NCBI RefSeq assembly: GCF_900103525.1
Contig: NZ_FNHN01000003.1
Span: 62,001-126,000 of the forward strand
DNA from: Bacillus sp. OK048
GTDB lineage: Bacteria; Bacillota; Bacilli; Bacillales; Cytobacillaceae
DNA length: 64,000 bases
Reading direction: 5' to 3'
The notes below the pieces were generated by a model. It did no database searches. It had not been told where the DNA came from and saw only the letters and a program-made list of their open reading frames with translations. This document shows positions 44,401-52,458 of the stretch, piece after piece. Every line of letters begins with the position of its first letter. The stretch's first letter is position 1. A program made the position numbers and the translations under genes.

Positions 44401-44413
44401 GGTGACAGGCACC
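44401..44413 (-). repeat. REP-like element, copy F (half element)
   Basis: Exact GGTGACAGGCACC, the reverse orientation, 34 bases upstream of the SRAP gene start, without a second palindrome. Confidence 0.65.
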
Positions 44414-44446
44414 ACATGGTATAATAACAATAAAGAGGTGTTGGGT

Positions 44447-45124
44447 ATGTGCGGACGTTTTACGTTAACGGCGACGGTTGATCAGCTTATTGACCGGTTT
44501 GATATTGAGTTTTTTCTTCAGGAGGAGGAGTACTTCCCAAATTATAATGTGGCTCCTTCACAATCGGTGTTAGCTATAATAAATAATGGACACCAAAATC
44601 GGATGGGATTTTTACGTTGGGGATTAATTCCTCCTTGGGCGAAGGATATGTCGATTGGGTATAAGTTGATTAATGCCCGTGCTGAGACATTATCGGAAAA
44701 ACCGAGCTTTCGTAATGCCTTTCAGAAAAAACGATGTTTGATTATTGCTGATAGTTTTTATGAATGGAAACGTATCGATAGTAATAACAAGATTCCGATG
44801 CGGATCAAACTTAAATCGAATGCATTATTTGCCATGGCAGGGCTTTGGGAACATTGGAAATCCCCCGAAGGAAAGTCGATTTATTCGTGCTCAGTAATTA
44901 CTACCAATCCAAACGAGCTTGTTCAAGATATTCACGATCGTATGCCTGTAATCTTAAAACCAGAGGATGAAAAATATTGGCTCGATCCTTCCATCAAAGA
45001 TACATCAAAACTTAACCATTTACTTAAACCACTGGAGCATGATCTAATGGAAGTATATGAAGTCAGCCCCCTGGTTAATTCACCTAAAAATAATTCCATT
45101 GATTTGATTCAAAAGATCTGCTGA
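44447..45124 (+). CDS. SOS response-associated peptidase (SRAP/YedK-HMCES family)
   Basis: Binds abasic sites in single-stranded DNA and forms a protective thiazolidine crosslink through Cys2, exposed after removal of Met1. The 225-residue protein starts MCGRFTLTATVDQLIDRF and has NYNVAPSQ, 'LRWGLIPPWAKD', INARAET, ADSFYEWK and 'IHDRMPVIL', with the catalytic Glu and His. AAAGAGGTG precedes the ATG at 44447. It is a single gene ended by a terminator. Confidence 0.95.
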   Translation: MCGRFTLTATVDQLIDRFDIEFFLQEEEYFPNYNVAPSQSVLAIINNGHQNRMGFLRWGLIPPWAKDMSIGYKLINARAETLSEKPSFRNAFQKKRCLIIADSFYEWKRIDSNNKIPMRIKLKSNALFAMAGLWEHWKSPEGKSIYSCSVITTNPNELVQDIHDRMPVILKPEDEKYWLDPSIKDTSKLNHLLKPLEHDLMEVYEVSPLVNSPKNNSIDLIQKIC

Positions 45125-45132
45125 AAAAGTGA

Positions 45133-45164
45133 AATGCCTGACCCACGGTGGGTCAGGCATTTTT
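45133..45164. terminator. Terminator between SRAP and flavodoxin genes
   Basis: AATGCCTGACCCA-CGG-TGGGTCAGGCATT, a 13-bp perfect stem followed by TTT on the plus strand. Confidence 0.85.
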
Positions 45165-45657
45165 ATGCATGAGCAAATGTTGAATTAATTTTCATCACAA
45201 ACGTCATGATGGCTGTTGTATCTAGATTTGAAGAATCCACAGTAACATCACTTACTTTTTTCACAATTTGCCTTTCAATGAAGTTCATTTTACTTACGAG
45301 GAATTCACCGCCAAAAATCCCATTCGCAATGGATAACCTCCTCAACTCTTCTGGAAAGGCAGTATCAAATTGTTCAATCGCTGTTTGTCCATCATGCCAG
45401 CAGCAGAGAAAAAGACCCAGTTTTTTAGTTACTAGTTCATTATAATGTTTAGCGATAAAATGTTTTATTTTACCTTGAATACTCCCCGCATGGATGGATC
45501 CCCCGATGATTACGAAATCAAAATTCCTTACATCAAAAGTAATTTTATCTCTTTTAAGATCTACAGCTAAGACTTCACCTTCCATCCACTCACTTAGTAG
45601 TTGGACAGCTTTTTCTGTTGTACCATGTGATGAGCAATAAACAATCAATGTCTTCAT
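45163..45657 (-). CDS. Flavodoxin-domain protein
   Basis: A 164-residue protein with the FMN-binding loop YCSSHGTTEKAVQLL at 7-21, then 'FVIIGGSIHAGSIQGKIKHFIAKH' and 'LFLCCWHDG'. It matches the Flavodoxin_5/HemG-like group (menaquinone-dependent protoporphyrinogen oxidase in some bacteria). Gram-positives usually use HemY, so a heme role is not assumed. No linked reductase. Confidence 0.82.
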   Translation of the reverse strand: MKTLIVYCSSHGTTEKAVQLLSEWMEGEVLAVDLKRDKITFDVRNFDFVIIGGSIHAGSIQGKIKHFIAKHYNELVTKKLGLFLCCWHDGQTAIEQFDTAFPEELRRLSIANGIFGGEFLVSKMNFIERQIVKKVSDVTVDSSNLDTTAIMTFVMKINSTFAHA

Positions 45658-45898
45658 AAATCATCCTACCCTCCATGGAAAAATTTTTTACCAGATCTCG
45701 AATTTAGTCCAGTTCGACCTTTTGTTGTCTTATTCTAATTATAATGCAGCAATCACTATTATTTCGAAAAAATATTGGCAATATTTCTACAATTAATTAG
45801 CTTACTCCCCATTCCTTATGTCTACACAATTCCCCAGGGGCACTTAATGTTTAAAAAAGAAAAAACAATGGTCTACTCACTCATTATTACAATCGTAA
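45658..45898. other. Intergenic region, no gene seen
   Basis: AT-rich spacer between the flavodoxin gene and the csoR terminator. I see no ORF with a ribosome site and no obvious leader. Confidence 0.5.
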
Positions 45899-45934
45899 AA
45901 AATAGTGCTCCAGCAAAAGCCGGAGCACTATTTT
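45899..45934 (-). terminator. csoR terminator
   Basis: AAAATAGTGCTCC / GGAGCACTATTTT, a 13-bp perfect stem with a 10-base loop, 28 bases beyond the csoR stop codon. Confidence 0.85.
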
Positions 45935-45961
45935 AACCATTGTACGATTTGAAGCCGATAT

Positions 45962-46324
45962 TTATTTCTTCATTAACTTATGGATAGTAACTAAAACCTC
46001 ATCTAGAACTTCATGGTCACCTTCTTGAATCCTTTCAATCACACATGTTTTCAAATGACCTTCTAACAAAATCTTTGCAACACTATTTATTGCAGATTGA
46101 GTTGCTGATATTTGCGTGATGACATCATCACAATAAGTATCTTTTTCAATCATCCCTTTAATTCCACGAATTTGCCCTTCAATTCGATTAAGCCTTGTTA
46201 CAAGATTATTCTTGACCTTATCCGAGTGGTGGCTTTTCCGGTGGCTGCCCTCATGTGTTCCGCAGCAAGATTCATCATTTATTTCAATAACCAATTCGTC
46301 CTCATTCACATGGTCTAAAGCCAT
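45962..46324 (-). CDS. csoR: CsoR-type copper-sensing repressor
   Basis: A 120-residue all-helical repressor. Cu(I) ligands fit CsoR exactly: Cys65 (TYCDDVI), His90 and Cys94 (GHLKTC), with the same 25- and 4-residue spacing as B. subtilis Cys45-His70-Cys74. The ~35-residue N-terminal extension adds CC and several histidines (SCCGTHEGSHRKSHH), which is longer than usual. It would release DNA when copper binds. GAGGTG precedes the ATG. copZ/copA are not adjacent. Confidence 0.9.
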   Translation of the reverse strand: MALDHVNEDELVIEINDESCCGTHEGSHRKSHHSDKVKNNLVTRLNRIEGQIRGIKGMIEKDTYCDDVITQISATQSAINSVAKILLEGHLKTCVIERIQEGDHEVLDEVLVTIHKLMKK

Positions 46325-46345
46325 TTGATCACCTCATTTTCTGTC

Positions 46346-46366
46346 ATTATATCATACCCCCGTATC
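46346..46366 (-). promoter_or_regulatory. csoR promoter with CsoR-type operator
   Basis: On the minus strand GATACGGGGGTATG immediately precedes a TATAAT. ATAC-GGGG-GTAT resembles the B. subtilis CsoR operator (TACGGGGGTATGG). Position over the promoter implies autorepression. Confidence 0.65.
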
Positions 46367-46436
46367 GTAACGCGATGATTCCTTGGGCAATCAATAACGA
46401 ATCCCCTTACCTAAAATAGTAATAGGCTTTTCCTTC

Positions 46437-47174
46437 TTATTTAATCCCCAGTTTTTCTTCAATAAAGGACTCTAAGAATTTAAGCTTGTTGTTTCCGACT
46501 CCAAATGGCAGAAGGAGCTCACCCGCTTCATCTTCTTTCTTCATTTTATCCATATCTCTATGAAGATTCTCCATTTTCCGGTCCAAAAGCGATGCCATTT
46601 CTGCAGTTGATTTTAATTCATCGAGCATTTTTTGAGGGATTTCCTTGTTGTATTTATAATAGATTTTATGCTCTAAGCTAGCCCAAAAGTCCATGGCAAT
46701 CGTTCGGATTTGAACTTCAACCAGCGTTAATTCCTCCCGGTCGGACATGAAAATCGGGATTTCCACAATCATATGCAAGCTTTGATAACCATTAGGCTTT
46801 GGATTTTTAATATAATCCTTATATTCTAGGATGCGAATGTCTTTTTGGTATGCAATCATCCGGCTTAATTCATAAATATCGGAAAGAAAAGAACAAGTAA
46901 TTCTCATTCCAGCAATGTCTTTTATATTTTCCTTAATGCTGTCTAATGTAAAATCAATCCCTTTTCTTTGGACCTTTTTAAAGATACTCTCGGGAGATTT
47001 TAAACGGGAATTTACGTGTTCTATTGGGTTATAATCATGAATATAATTAAATTCATCTCTAAGGATATTAATTTTTGTCGTCATTTCATCTATAGCAAAT
47101 TTATACGCCATCATAAAGCGAGTTAGTTCTATTTTTATCGTTTTTAAATTTTTCATATCAAAAGTTTTTTTCAT
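46437..47174 (-). CDS. sasA: Small alarmone synthetase (RelP/YwaC type)
   Basis: Makes (p)ppGpp from ATP and GDP/GTP. The 245-residue protein has only the synthetase domain: 'YNPIEHVNSRLKSPESI', 'DIAGMRITCSFLSDIYEL', 'PNGYQSLHMIVEIP' and 'VQIRTIAMDFWASLEHKIYYK', with no hydrolase or ACT/TGS domains. It fits the YwaC (SasA/RelP) group better than YjbM. The C-terminal ~45 residues (GELLLPFGVGNNKLKFLESFIEEKLGIK) are longer than in B. subtilis. The start is uncertain because the ribosome site is weak. Confidence 0.88.
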   Translation of the reverse strand: MKKTFDMKNLKTIKIELTRFMMAYKFAIDEMTTKINILRDEFNYIHDYNPIEHVNSRLKSPESIFKKVQRKGIDFTLDSIKENIKDIAGMRITCSFLSDIYELSRMIAYQKDIRILEYKDYIKNPKPNGYQSLHMIVEIPIFMSDREELTLVEVQIRTIAMDFWASLEHKIYYKYNKEIPQKMLDELKSTAEMASLLDRKMENLHRDMDKMKKEDEAGELLLPFGVGNNKLKFLESFIEEKLGIK

Positions 47175-47207
47175 TCCTAGCTATTACATCCTTTCATCTC
47201 GAAACCG

Positions 47208-47873
47208 TTATTCGATCTCATCTACTTTACATTCTGCTTCAGTTTGTAATCGGATGATCACATCTGGAGGAAAAATCATTCGGCAAATCACCTTTGCTAC
47301 TTCACGGTAATCTGCTTGTTTCCCGTATTGTTTCATTTTTTCCGGTGCATTCTCAGCTAAAATCATCATTGCCCATGTTACTGTATTTAAATCTAAATCT
47401 TTCCAAACAAGATTATGCTCATAAGCCTTTTTAACACCTGAAAGAATTCTATCATATATTTTTCTCTTGGCTGCTGCCAAAACCTCCGCAAACTCCGAAT
47501 CCTTGGCTAGCAACTCAGGGAGCAAACGCTGTAGTCCCATCTCTTTTATACGTCGATCATGTGCTTCTAAAAGTGCTGCTAACGTGCTTTCAGGGTCTCG
47601 AACACCCCATTTTGGTTCAGGTGGCATTAACATCTCGATCTGATCCTCTAACAATGACATCAATAGCTGTCGTTTATCCGAAAAGTACCGATAGAAGGTA
47701 CCAGTTGCTACCCCTGCATGAGCAGCAATCTCTTTTGCAGTTGTATACTCATATCCCTTCATAATAAACAATGCATGTCCACTTTTAAGTAACGATTTTC
47801 TTTTTTGTTGAGCTCGTTCCTGCTTAGGAAGTAGCGGGAACTCGCCAACCAGATGGTCTTTTCGGTCTGACAA
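47208..47873 (-). CDS. TetR family transcriptional regulator
   Basis: A 221-residue repressor with an N-terminal HTH at ~22-68 (KSLLKSGHALFIMKGYEYTTAKEIAAHAGVATGTFYRYFSDKRQLL). The ligand-binding C-terminal domain is unclassified. The TTG start at 47871-47873 has GAGGTG eight bases upstream. It is preceded by divergent promoters and two clear inverted repeats that are good candidates for its operators. It lies 33 bases upstream of the alarmone synthetase gene, so both may form one unit. Confidence 0.9.
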   Translation of the reverse strand: MSDRKDHLVGEFPLLPKQERAQQKRKSLLKSGHALFIMKGYEYTTAKEIAAHAGVATGTFYRYFSDKRQLLMSLLEDQIEMLMPPEPKWGVRDPESTLAALLEAHDRRIKEMGLQRLLPELLAKDSEFAEVLAAAKRKIYDRILSGVKKAYEHNLVWKDLDLNTVTWAMMILAENAPEKMKQYGKQADYREVAKVICRMIFPPDVIIRLQTEAECKVDEIE

Positions 47874-47891
47874 TTATCTCACCTCATTACC

Positions 47892-47979
47892 ATTATACCA
47901 TACATCAAAAATATTGAACCCTAGTTCATGTTTCCATTGACAGACCTGCTCTAACATGTAATACTTGAACTATCGTTCA
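47892..47979. promoter_or_regulatory. Divergent promoter region with two TGAAC-N4-GTTCA operators
   Basis: Two inverted repeats, TGAAC-CCTA-GTTCA (47915-47928) and TGAAC-TATC-GTTCA (47966-47979), are both followed by TGTT and centred 51 bases apart. Between them a plus-strand promoter reads TTGACA-16-TAATAC (47937-47964). A minus-strand extended -10, TGGTATAAT, lies at 47892-47900, placing the first repeat over its -35 region. This layout suits TetR autoregulation and control of a divergent gene. Confidence 0.7.
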
Positions 47980-48133
47980 TGTTATTTCAATCAATGTTGA
48001 CACCCCTTGGCATTGTTTTTTTAATAGCATGAACAAATTATTTATTTTACTTTTTTCAGTACTTTTTATTCGCTTTTTATGCTTTTAATCATATATAATA
48101 TTCTATAATTAACTTTGGAAGGTGTTGATTATT

Positions 48134-48295
48134 ATGGCAAATCAATCTGATAAAAAAGATATTTCAATCAACTCAAGCGTGTCACTAAAGGGAATTGTAA
48201 AAGCCATTTTCAAAGATACCATACACGTACAAATTGGCGGAAAGATTATTACGCTGCCAAAAGCCGATTTCATGTTAGATAAATCGATGAATTAA
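48134..48295 (+). CDS. Small protein of unknown function (53 aa)
   Basis: MANQSDKKDISINSSVSLKGIVKAIFKDTIHVQIGGKIITLPKADFMLDKSMN: a soluble, beta-strand-rich peptide without cysteines. GGAAGGTG lies nine bases upstream of the ATG, and a strong terminator follows. It is the first gene downstream of the divergent TetR-type promoter, with a ~160-base leader; a second possible promoter (TTGACA-17-TTTAAT, 47997-48025) is closer. I do not recognise the family. Confidence 0.65.
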   Translation: MANQSDKKDISINSSVSLKGIVKAIFKDTIHVQIGGKIITLPKADFMLDKSMN

Positions 48296-48321
48296 AAGGT
48301 GTTCATTTGTTTTTCCATAAC

Positions 48322-48360
48322 AAGAAAGCTCATTGCTTCTAATGCAATGGGCTTTCTTTT
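48322..48360 (+). terminator. Terminator of the 53-aa gene
   Basis: AAGAAAGC.CATTGC / GCAATG.GCTTTCTT with one mismatch, followed by TT. Confidence 0.75.
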
Positions 48361-48416
48361 GCTGGTTTAAGTGATTATTGTAAGCGGAGCTCCTAATCTA
48401 GGAAGCTACGCACTCT

Positions 48417-49154
48417 TTATCGTAATAATGAGATTGTTTTGTAATTAGGCCTTGTGATCATCCTCATGAGATAGGCAGATTCATCCGGGTTCTCTTTTCG
48501 CTTACCATTTAAAAAGTTAATGATAGTCTTTGAATCTCGTATTCCAATACCATGTCCATAGAACTTGTCATCTCCAAGAAAGATAACATTTTCTGCCCTC
48601 CACCACGGCTGTTTCGGATCAAATTCTGGATTATTAAAATGTAAGACATCGCCGATGATAAAATCCTCACCATCTTTGTTGTAAACGGGTAGATCTTCAT
48701 CAAACTGCCAATCCATTAAATACAACCGGCTAAAGTACGTATTAAATGCCCTCGGACCTATCGTATAGAGGGCAGCAATATATAAGACGATGGCAATGCC
48801 TGTAGAGCATTCAAAGGCATACAGCTTTCCATTTTTCACTATATCTTCGATTCCTTCCGAAGGATTAATCCCTTCGCGCAAAAGAAAACCACCGTTTGGC
48901 AGTCGGTACCAATACTTTCTATTGGGAAAAGAATAAGTAAAAGTTGTAAACTTTACACCGCTTTTATCTAAAGCGTTTGCTGCTTTTATCGTATTTTCTC
49001 TAAATAATAATTCAAATTTTAACTGCTGCAATGATTCATAGTAATAGATTACAGAGTAACTTGCCATTTGTTTGAGAATAGTCCTTTGCTCGCTATTCGT
49101 TATTTCTTTACTTAAATCTTCCAGCTTAACAATGCGGCCATTTAAACTAATCAT
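48417..49154 (-). CDS. tgl: Protein-glutamine gamma-glutamyltransferase
   Basis: Crosslinks spore coat proteins through epsilon-(gamma-glutamyl)lysine bonds in the mother cell. The 245-residue protein has the same length as B. subtilis Tgl, with the catalytic cysteine at position 116 (YAFECSTGIAIVLYIAAL), 'FNPEFDP'-like 'HFNNPEFDPKQPWWRAENVIFLG' and 'YGHGIGI'. GGGAGGGGG precedes the ATG. It appears monocistronic, which is usual for this gene. Confidence 0.96.
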   Translation of the reverse strand: MISLNGRIVKLEDLSKEITNSEQRTILKQMASYSVIYYYESLQQLKFELLFRENTIKAANALDKSGVKFTTFTYSFPNRKYWYRLPNGGFLLREGINPSEGIEDIVKNGKLYAFECSTGIAIVLYIAALYTIGPRAFNTYFSRLYLMDWQFDEDLPVYNKDGEDFIIGDVLHFNNPEFDPKQPWWRAENVIFLGDDKFYGHGIGIRDSKTIINFLNGKRKENPDESAYLMRMITRPNYKTISLLR

Positions 49155-49246
49155 CTGATACCCCCTCCCTACACCATATGACCATACTCTGGGTTACATG
49201 CAAAAAAAAGCCAGAATCCCTGTGAATATAGGACCTAGCCGCGAAA

Positions 49247-49501
49247 TTATTTATTTCGGATAAAATGGATGATGACTCCGCCGAAAATGGAGCCAATGGC
49301 TGCTATTCCAAACATCATAAAGTAAAGTCTTTCCGCCAAATCAGCCATTCCCTCACCTGGAAAAAACTCTGCTTTTCCATACATTACGATAGCAGCTATA
49401 AATAAGATTAGCGATGGAATCCAAACAATCCAGTTTGGATTTATCTTTATTAATAAAAATGGAATGACCAGCCCAATAAGAAACAATATGAAGAAAAACA
49501 T
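49247..49501 (-). CDS. Small membrane protein (84 aa)
   Basis: Three hydrophobic segments (about 2-18, 24-42, 62-80) separated by a short loop with 'KAEFFPGEGMADLAERLY'. AAAGGGA is nine bases upstream of the ATG. It resembles small YesK-type membrane proteins, but I cannot name a function. It lies 92 bases before tgl in the same orientation. Confidence 0.65.
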   Translation of the reverse strand: MFFFILFLIGLVIPFLLIKINPNWIVWIPSLILFIAAIVMYGKAEFFPGEGMADLAERLYFMMFGIAAIGSIFGGVIIHFIRNK

Positions 49502-49592
49502 GGCTTCAATCCCTTTCAGATCCCTTTATAGATTAGACGATTGTTTTTTGATATCGTTACCTATTAAGAAAATCTGGAAAGCCCAATTCACC

Positions 49593-49627
49593 AAAAAAAA
49601 GATCAATTACAACATTCGTGTAATTGA
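49593..49627 (-). terminator. Orphan minus-strand intrinsic terminator
   Basis: TCAATTACA-CGAATGT-TGTAATTGA, a perfect 9-bp stem followed by TCTTTTTTTT on the minus strand. There is no ORF upstream of it on that strand, so it would end a non-coding or leader transcript. Confidence 0.6.
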
Positions 49628-50145
49628 CCAGTAAGGAATAGCTAGCGAGTATTATCGAATTCGAACATCTAAATTTAGATGATCGTCCTTCCTTTTTAAC
49701 CTTATTAATGGAAATTATCTCCAATAAAAATTACCCAAATTTAGTACTTTAGTTGCAAATCTTTTACACTATATATTAAGTAAAAACTTTTTATATCCTT
49801 TATTAATTCTTCGACAAATACCTACTTACTTCTTTATAAAGAACATTTTTTGTATGTTCCTATTGATCAAACTCACTAATTCTCTTCTTGGTTTAATAGA
49901 GTAATAAAAGATCCATTAAAGTTCTCTCTCTAAGGGATCTTCCTCTCTATTGGGGATTCGTTAATAGATATAAGAAAAAATATTTGAACAGATAGTTTTT
50001 AATATTTTTATTAAAAAAATTTAATTCGTTGCGTATAGCAGAACAAAGGTGTTGTAGTAGGAACAAATTCATATTAACATCTAGTCAGACGGAAAACTCC
50101 GAACATTTTGAATAAATATCGAAAACGTGTCGAAAAAGGAGGGAA
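49628..50145. other. Long AT-rich intergenic region
   Basis: No credible ORF on either strand. Near its left end are two palindromes, TCGAATTCGA (49655-49664) and CATCTAAATTTAGATG (49666-49681). The rest is AT-rich DNA upstream of the Liv-type operon. Confidence 0.5.
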
Positions 50146-50146
50146 T

Positions 50147-50222
50147 TGTAATATTACATTGAACGAAAATGGAAGCGCTTAATAAAGGGTAGTTTTGAAA
50201 TAGTTGGCAATCTGTAATTACA
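50147..50222 (+). promoter_or_regulatory. Control region of the Liv-type operon: two palindromes and a cre-like site
   Basis: TGTAATATTACA (50147-50158) and TGTAATTACA (50213-50222) share TGTAAT/ATTACA arms. Between them ATGGAAGCGCTTAAT (50169-50183) matches the cre consensus WTGNAANCGNWNNCW at all but one position. The translation start is at 50240. Confidence 0.55.
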
Positions 50223-50239
50223 ATAGGGGGAAATAAAAT

Positions 50240-51475
50240 ATGGAGACTATGAAAACGAAATCAAAATGGAAATTAATGTTCCTGCTTCTTTTAACAATGA
50301 TGATTTTTGTTGCAGGGTGCCAAGGAGCAAAACAACAATCTACCACAACTAAGGAAAAACCTCAATCAGCAGAAGGAGAAACGATTAAAATAGGTTTTGT
50401 CCTATCCTTTACAGGTCCATTGGCTCCATTATCTGAAGGTATTAAGCAAGGATTCGAACTTTATTTAGAAGAACATGATGGGAAATTAGGCGGTAAAAAT
50501 GTAGAGCTTAAATTTGAAGATGACGAAGGTAATCCTCAAGTAGGGCTAAGAAAATATCGTCAATTAGTTCACAGTGAAAAAGTAGATCTTCTAGTTGGTC
50601 CTACTAACTCTTCTATCGCTCTTGCATTACGCGATGAAGTGAATAAAGATAAAATTCCTATGATTGTACCAAACGCAGCAGCAGACGATCTTAATTGGAG
50701 TAAAAAGAGTGATTATGTATACCGTGTTTCTTGGTCTAACTGGCAAAATGGACATCCTCTTGCAGAGTATGTAGCGAAAAATATTGGTAAAAATGCAGTT
50801 ATTATGGGTTCTGATTTCCCAGCTGGTATCGAAGTGTTAAGATCCTTTAAGGCTGCCTATGAAGCAGCAGGCGGTAAAGTATTAAAAGAACTTTATCCGA
50901 AATTAGGAACAAATGACTTTTCTACTTATTTACAAGATGCATCCAGCTTAAAGCCAGATGTAATCTATTCCTTCTTTGCTGGTAGTGACGGTATTCGTTA
51001 TATTCAACAATACAAGGAATTTGGTTTAAAAGATAAAATTCCAATGTCTGGAACATTAGAGTTTGGTGATTTACTAATGACAGAGCCCACTGGAGATGGT
51101 TCGGAAGGATTTCTTGCTGGAACTATATACTCACCTTGGTTGGAGAATGATTTAAACAAAAAATTTGTTGAAGGCTATGAAAAGAAATACGGAAAGCTTC
51201 CAAATACGTTCTCTGTTAATGGATATGACTCAGCAACAGTTCTTGACAAAGCTCTAACTGCAGCCGGTGGCGTGGAAGCCGAAAAAGTAATCAAAGAATT
51301 ACAAGGAATTTCCTATGATAGTCCACGTGGGCCAATTACGATTGATGAAAAAACACATAATCCAATTCAAAACTTCTATATCACCAAAAACGTTATGAAG
51401 GACGGCAAACTTGTACCTGAAATCGTTGAAACAAAATCAAAAGTAACAATGCCAGAAAAATCCCCATTTGAATAA
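50240..51475 (+). CDS. ABC transporter substrate-binding lipoprotein (LivJ-type)
   Basis: A 411-residue periplasmic-binding-fold lipoprotein: basic start, hydrophobic stretch and lipobox VAGC (Cys27). The body 'IKIGFVLSFTGPLAPLSEGIKQGFELYLEEHDGKLGGKNVELKFEDDEGNP' is the HAAT/LivJ family. Related proteins bind branched-chain amino acids, amides or aromatic acids. Here the location next to the aromatic catabolic cluster and a cre-like site favour an aromatic acid substrate (inference). GGGGG lies upstream of the ATG. Confidence 0.88.
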   Translation: METMKTKSKWKLMFLLLLTMMIFVAGCQGAKQQSTTTKEKPQSAEGETIKIGFVLSFTGPLAPLSEGIKQGFELYLEEHDGKLGGKNVELKFEDDEGNPQVGLRKYRQLVHSEKVDLLVGPTNSSIALALRDEVNKDKIPMIVPNAAADDLNWSKKSDYVYRVSWSNWQNGHPLAEYVAKNIGKNAVIMGSDFPAGIEVLRSFKAAYEAAGGKVLKELYPKLGTNDFSTYLQDASSLKPDVIYSFFAGSDGIRYIQQYKEFGLKDKIPMSGTLEFGDLLMTEPTGDGSEGFLAGTIYSPWLENDLNKKFVEGYEKKYGKLPNTFSVNGYDSATVLDKALTAAGGVEAEKVIKELQGISYDSPRGPITIDEKTHNPIQNFYITKNVMKDGKLVPEIVETKSKVTMPEKSPFE

Positions 51476-51509
51476 ATAATGGTTACTAAAAATTTCTGAT
51501 TAACTAAAT

Positions 51510-51541
51510 AAATGGGGCTGTCCCAAGAGACAACCCCATTT
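51510..51541 (+). terminator. Hairpin between binding-protein and permease genes
   Basis: AAATGGGG..GTC / GAC..CCCCATTT followed by ATTAATT. A weak terminator here would let the binding protein be made in excess over the permeases. Confidence 0.65.
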
Positions 51542-51597
51542 ATTAATTAAGGCTGTTTCTAATACTACATTTTAAAAAGGAAGAGAGGCGAGAAACC

Positions 51598-52458
51598 TTG
51601 GATATAATTCTAGTTCAACTTATAACAGGCATTGCATATGGAATGCTGTACTTTATGATTGCAGCAGGTCTTACGATTATTTTAGGAGTTATGAATGTTG
51701 TTAATCTATCTCATGGAGCACTGTTCATGCTAGGTTCCTATTTGGCCTTTACCTTTATTAGCAATGGGATTAACTTTTGGTTTGCACTTCTATTATCCGC
51801 TATTTCAGTAGGGATATTTGGTATTATCCTTGAAAAAGTATTAATCAAACGTGTTTATGGAAAAGTGCTAGAACAAGTGTTGCTGACGTTTGGTTTAATG
51901 CTGGTTATTGCTGACTCTGTCAAATGGATTTGGGGAACAGAAATGCAAACGATTCCAGCACCTGCAATGCTTGATATGTCCATCCCAATTGGGGATATGA
52001 CATTCCCAGTATTTCGCTTATTTGTGGTATTTGTTGGTTGTTTATTAGCAGTTTTACTATGGTATTTAGAAGCAAAGACACGTATAGGGGCAATCATTCG
52101 TGCAGGGGTAGATGATCGTGCAATGGTTGGTTCTCTTGGTATTAATGTAGGAGCTGTGTTTACAGGCGTATTTATCTTTGGAGCAGCTTTAGCTGGATTA
52201 AGTGGAGTATTAGGTGGGCCACTCTTAGGGATGTATACAGGAATGGACTCTGAAATCCTTGTCACATCCTTAATAGTTGTTGTAATAGGTGGTTTAGGTT
52301 CATGGAAGGGATCGTTTATTGGCGCTTTAATTATTGGAGTGCTTGAAATATTTGGAAAAGTGTGGTTCCCATCCTTATCCATGCTCATTGTATTCTTAAT
52401 CATGATGGTTATTTTAATCATTCGCCCCCAAGGTCTATTTGGAAGAGAGGTGGCATAA
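51598..52458 (+). CDS. Branched-chain-type ABC permease (LivH)
   Basis: A 286-residue permease with about eight membrane segments. 'IAYGMLYFMIAAGLTIILGVMNVVNLSHGALFMLGSYLAF' is the LivH N-terminal signature, and the EAA-like loop is in 'AGVDDRAMVGSLGINVGAVFTGVFIFGAALAGLSGVLGGPL'. It starts with TTG, preceded by GAGAGG. Directly abuts the next permease gene. Confidence 0.9.
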   Translation: MDIILVQLITGIAYGMLYFMIAAGLTIILGVMNVVNLSHGALFMLGSYLAFTFISNGINFWFALLLSAISVGIFGIILEKVLIKRVYGKVLEQVLLTFGLMLVIADSVKWIWGTEMQTIPAPAMLDMSIPIGDMTFPVFRLFVVFVGCLLAVLLWYLEAKTRIGAIIRAGVDDRAMVGSLGINVGAVFTGVFIFGAALAGLSGVLGGPLLGMYTGMDSEILVTSLIVVVIGGLGSWKGSFIGALIIGVLEIFGKVWFPSLSMLIVFLIMMVILIIRPQGLFGREVA

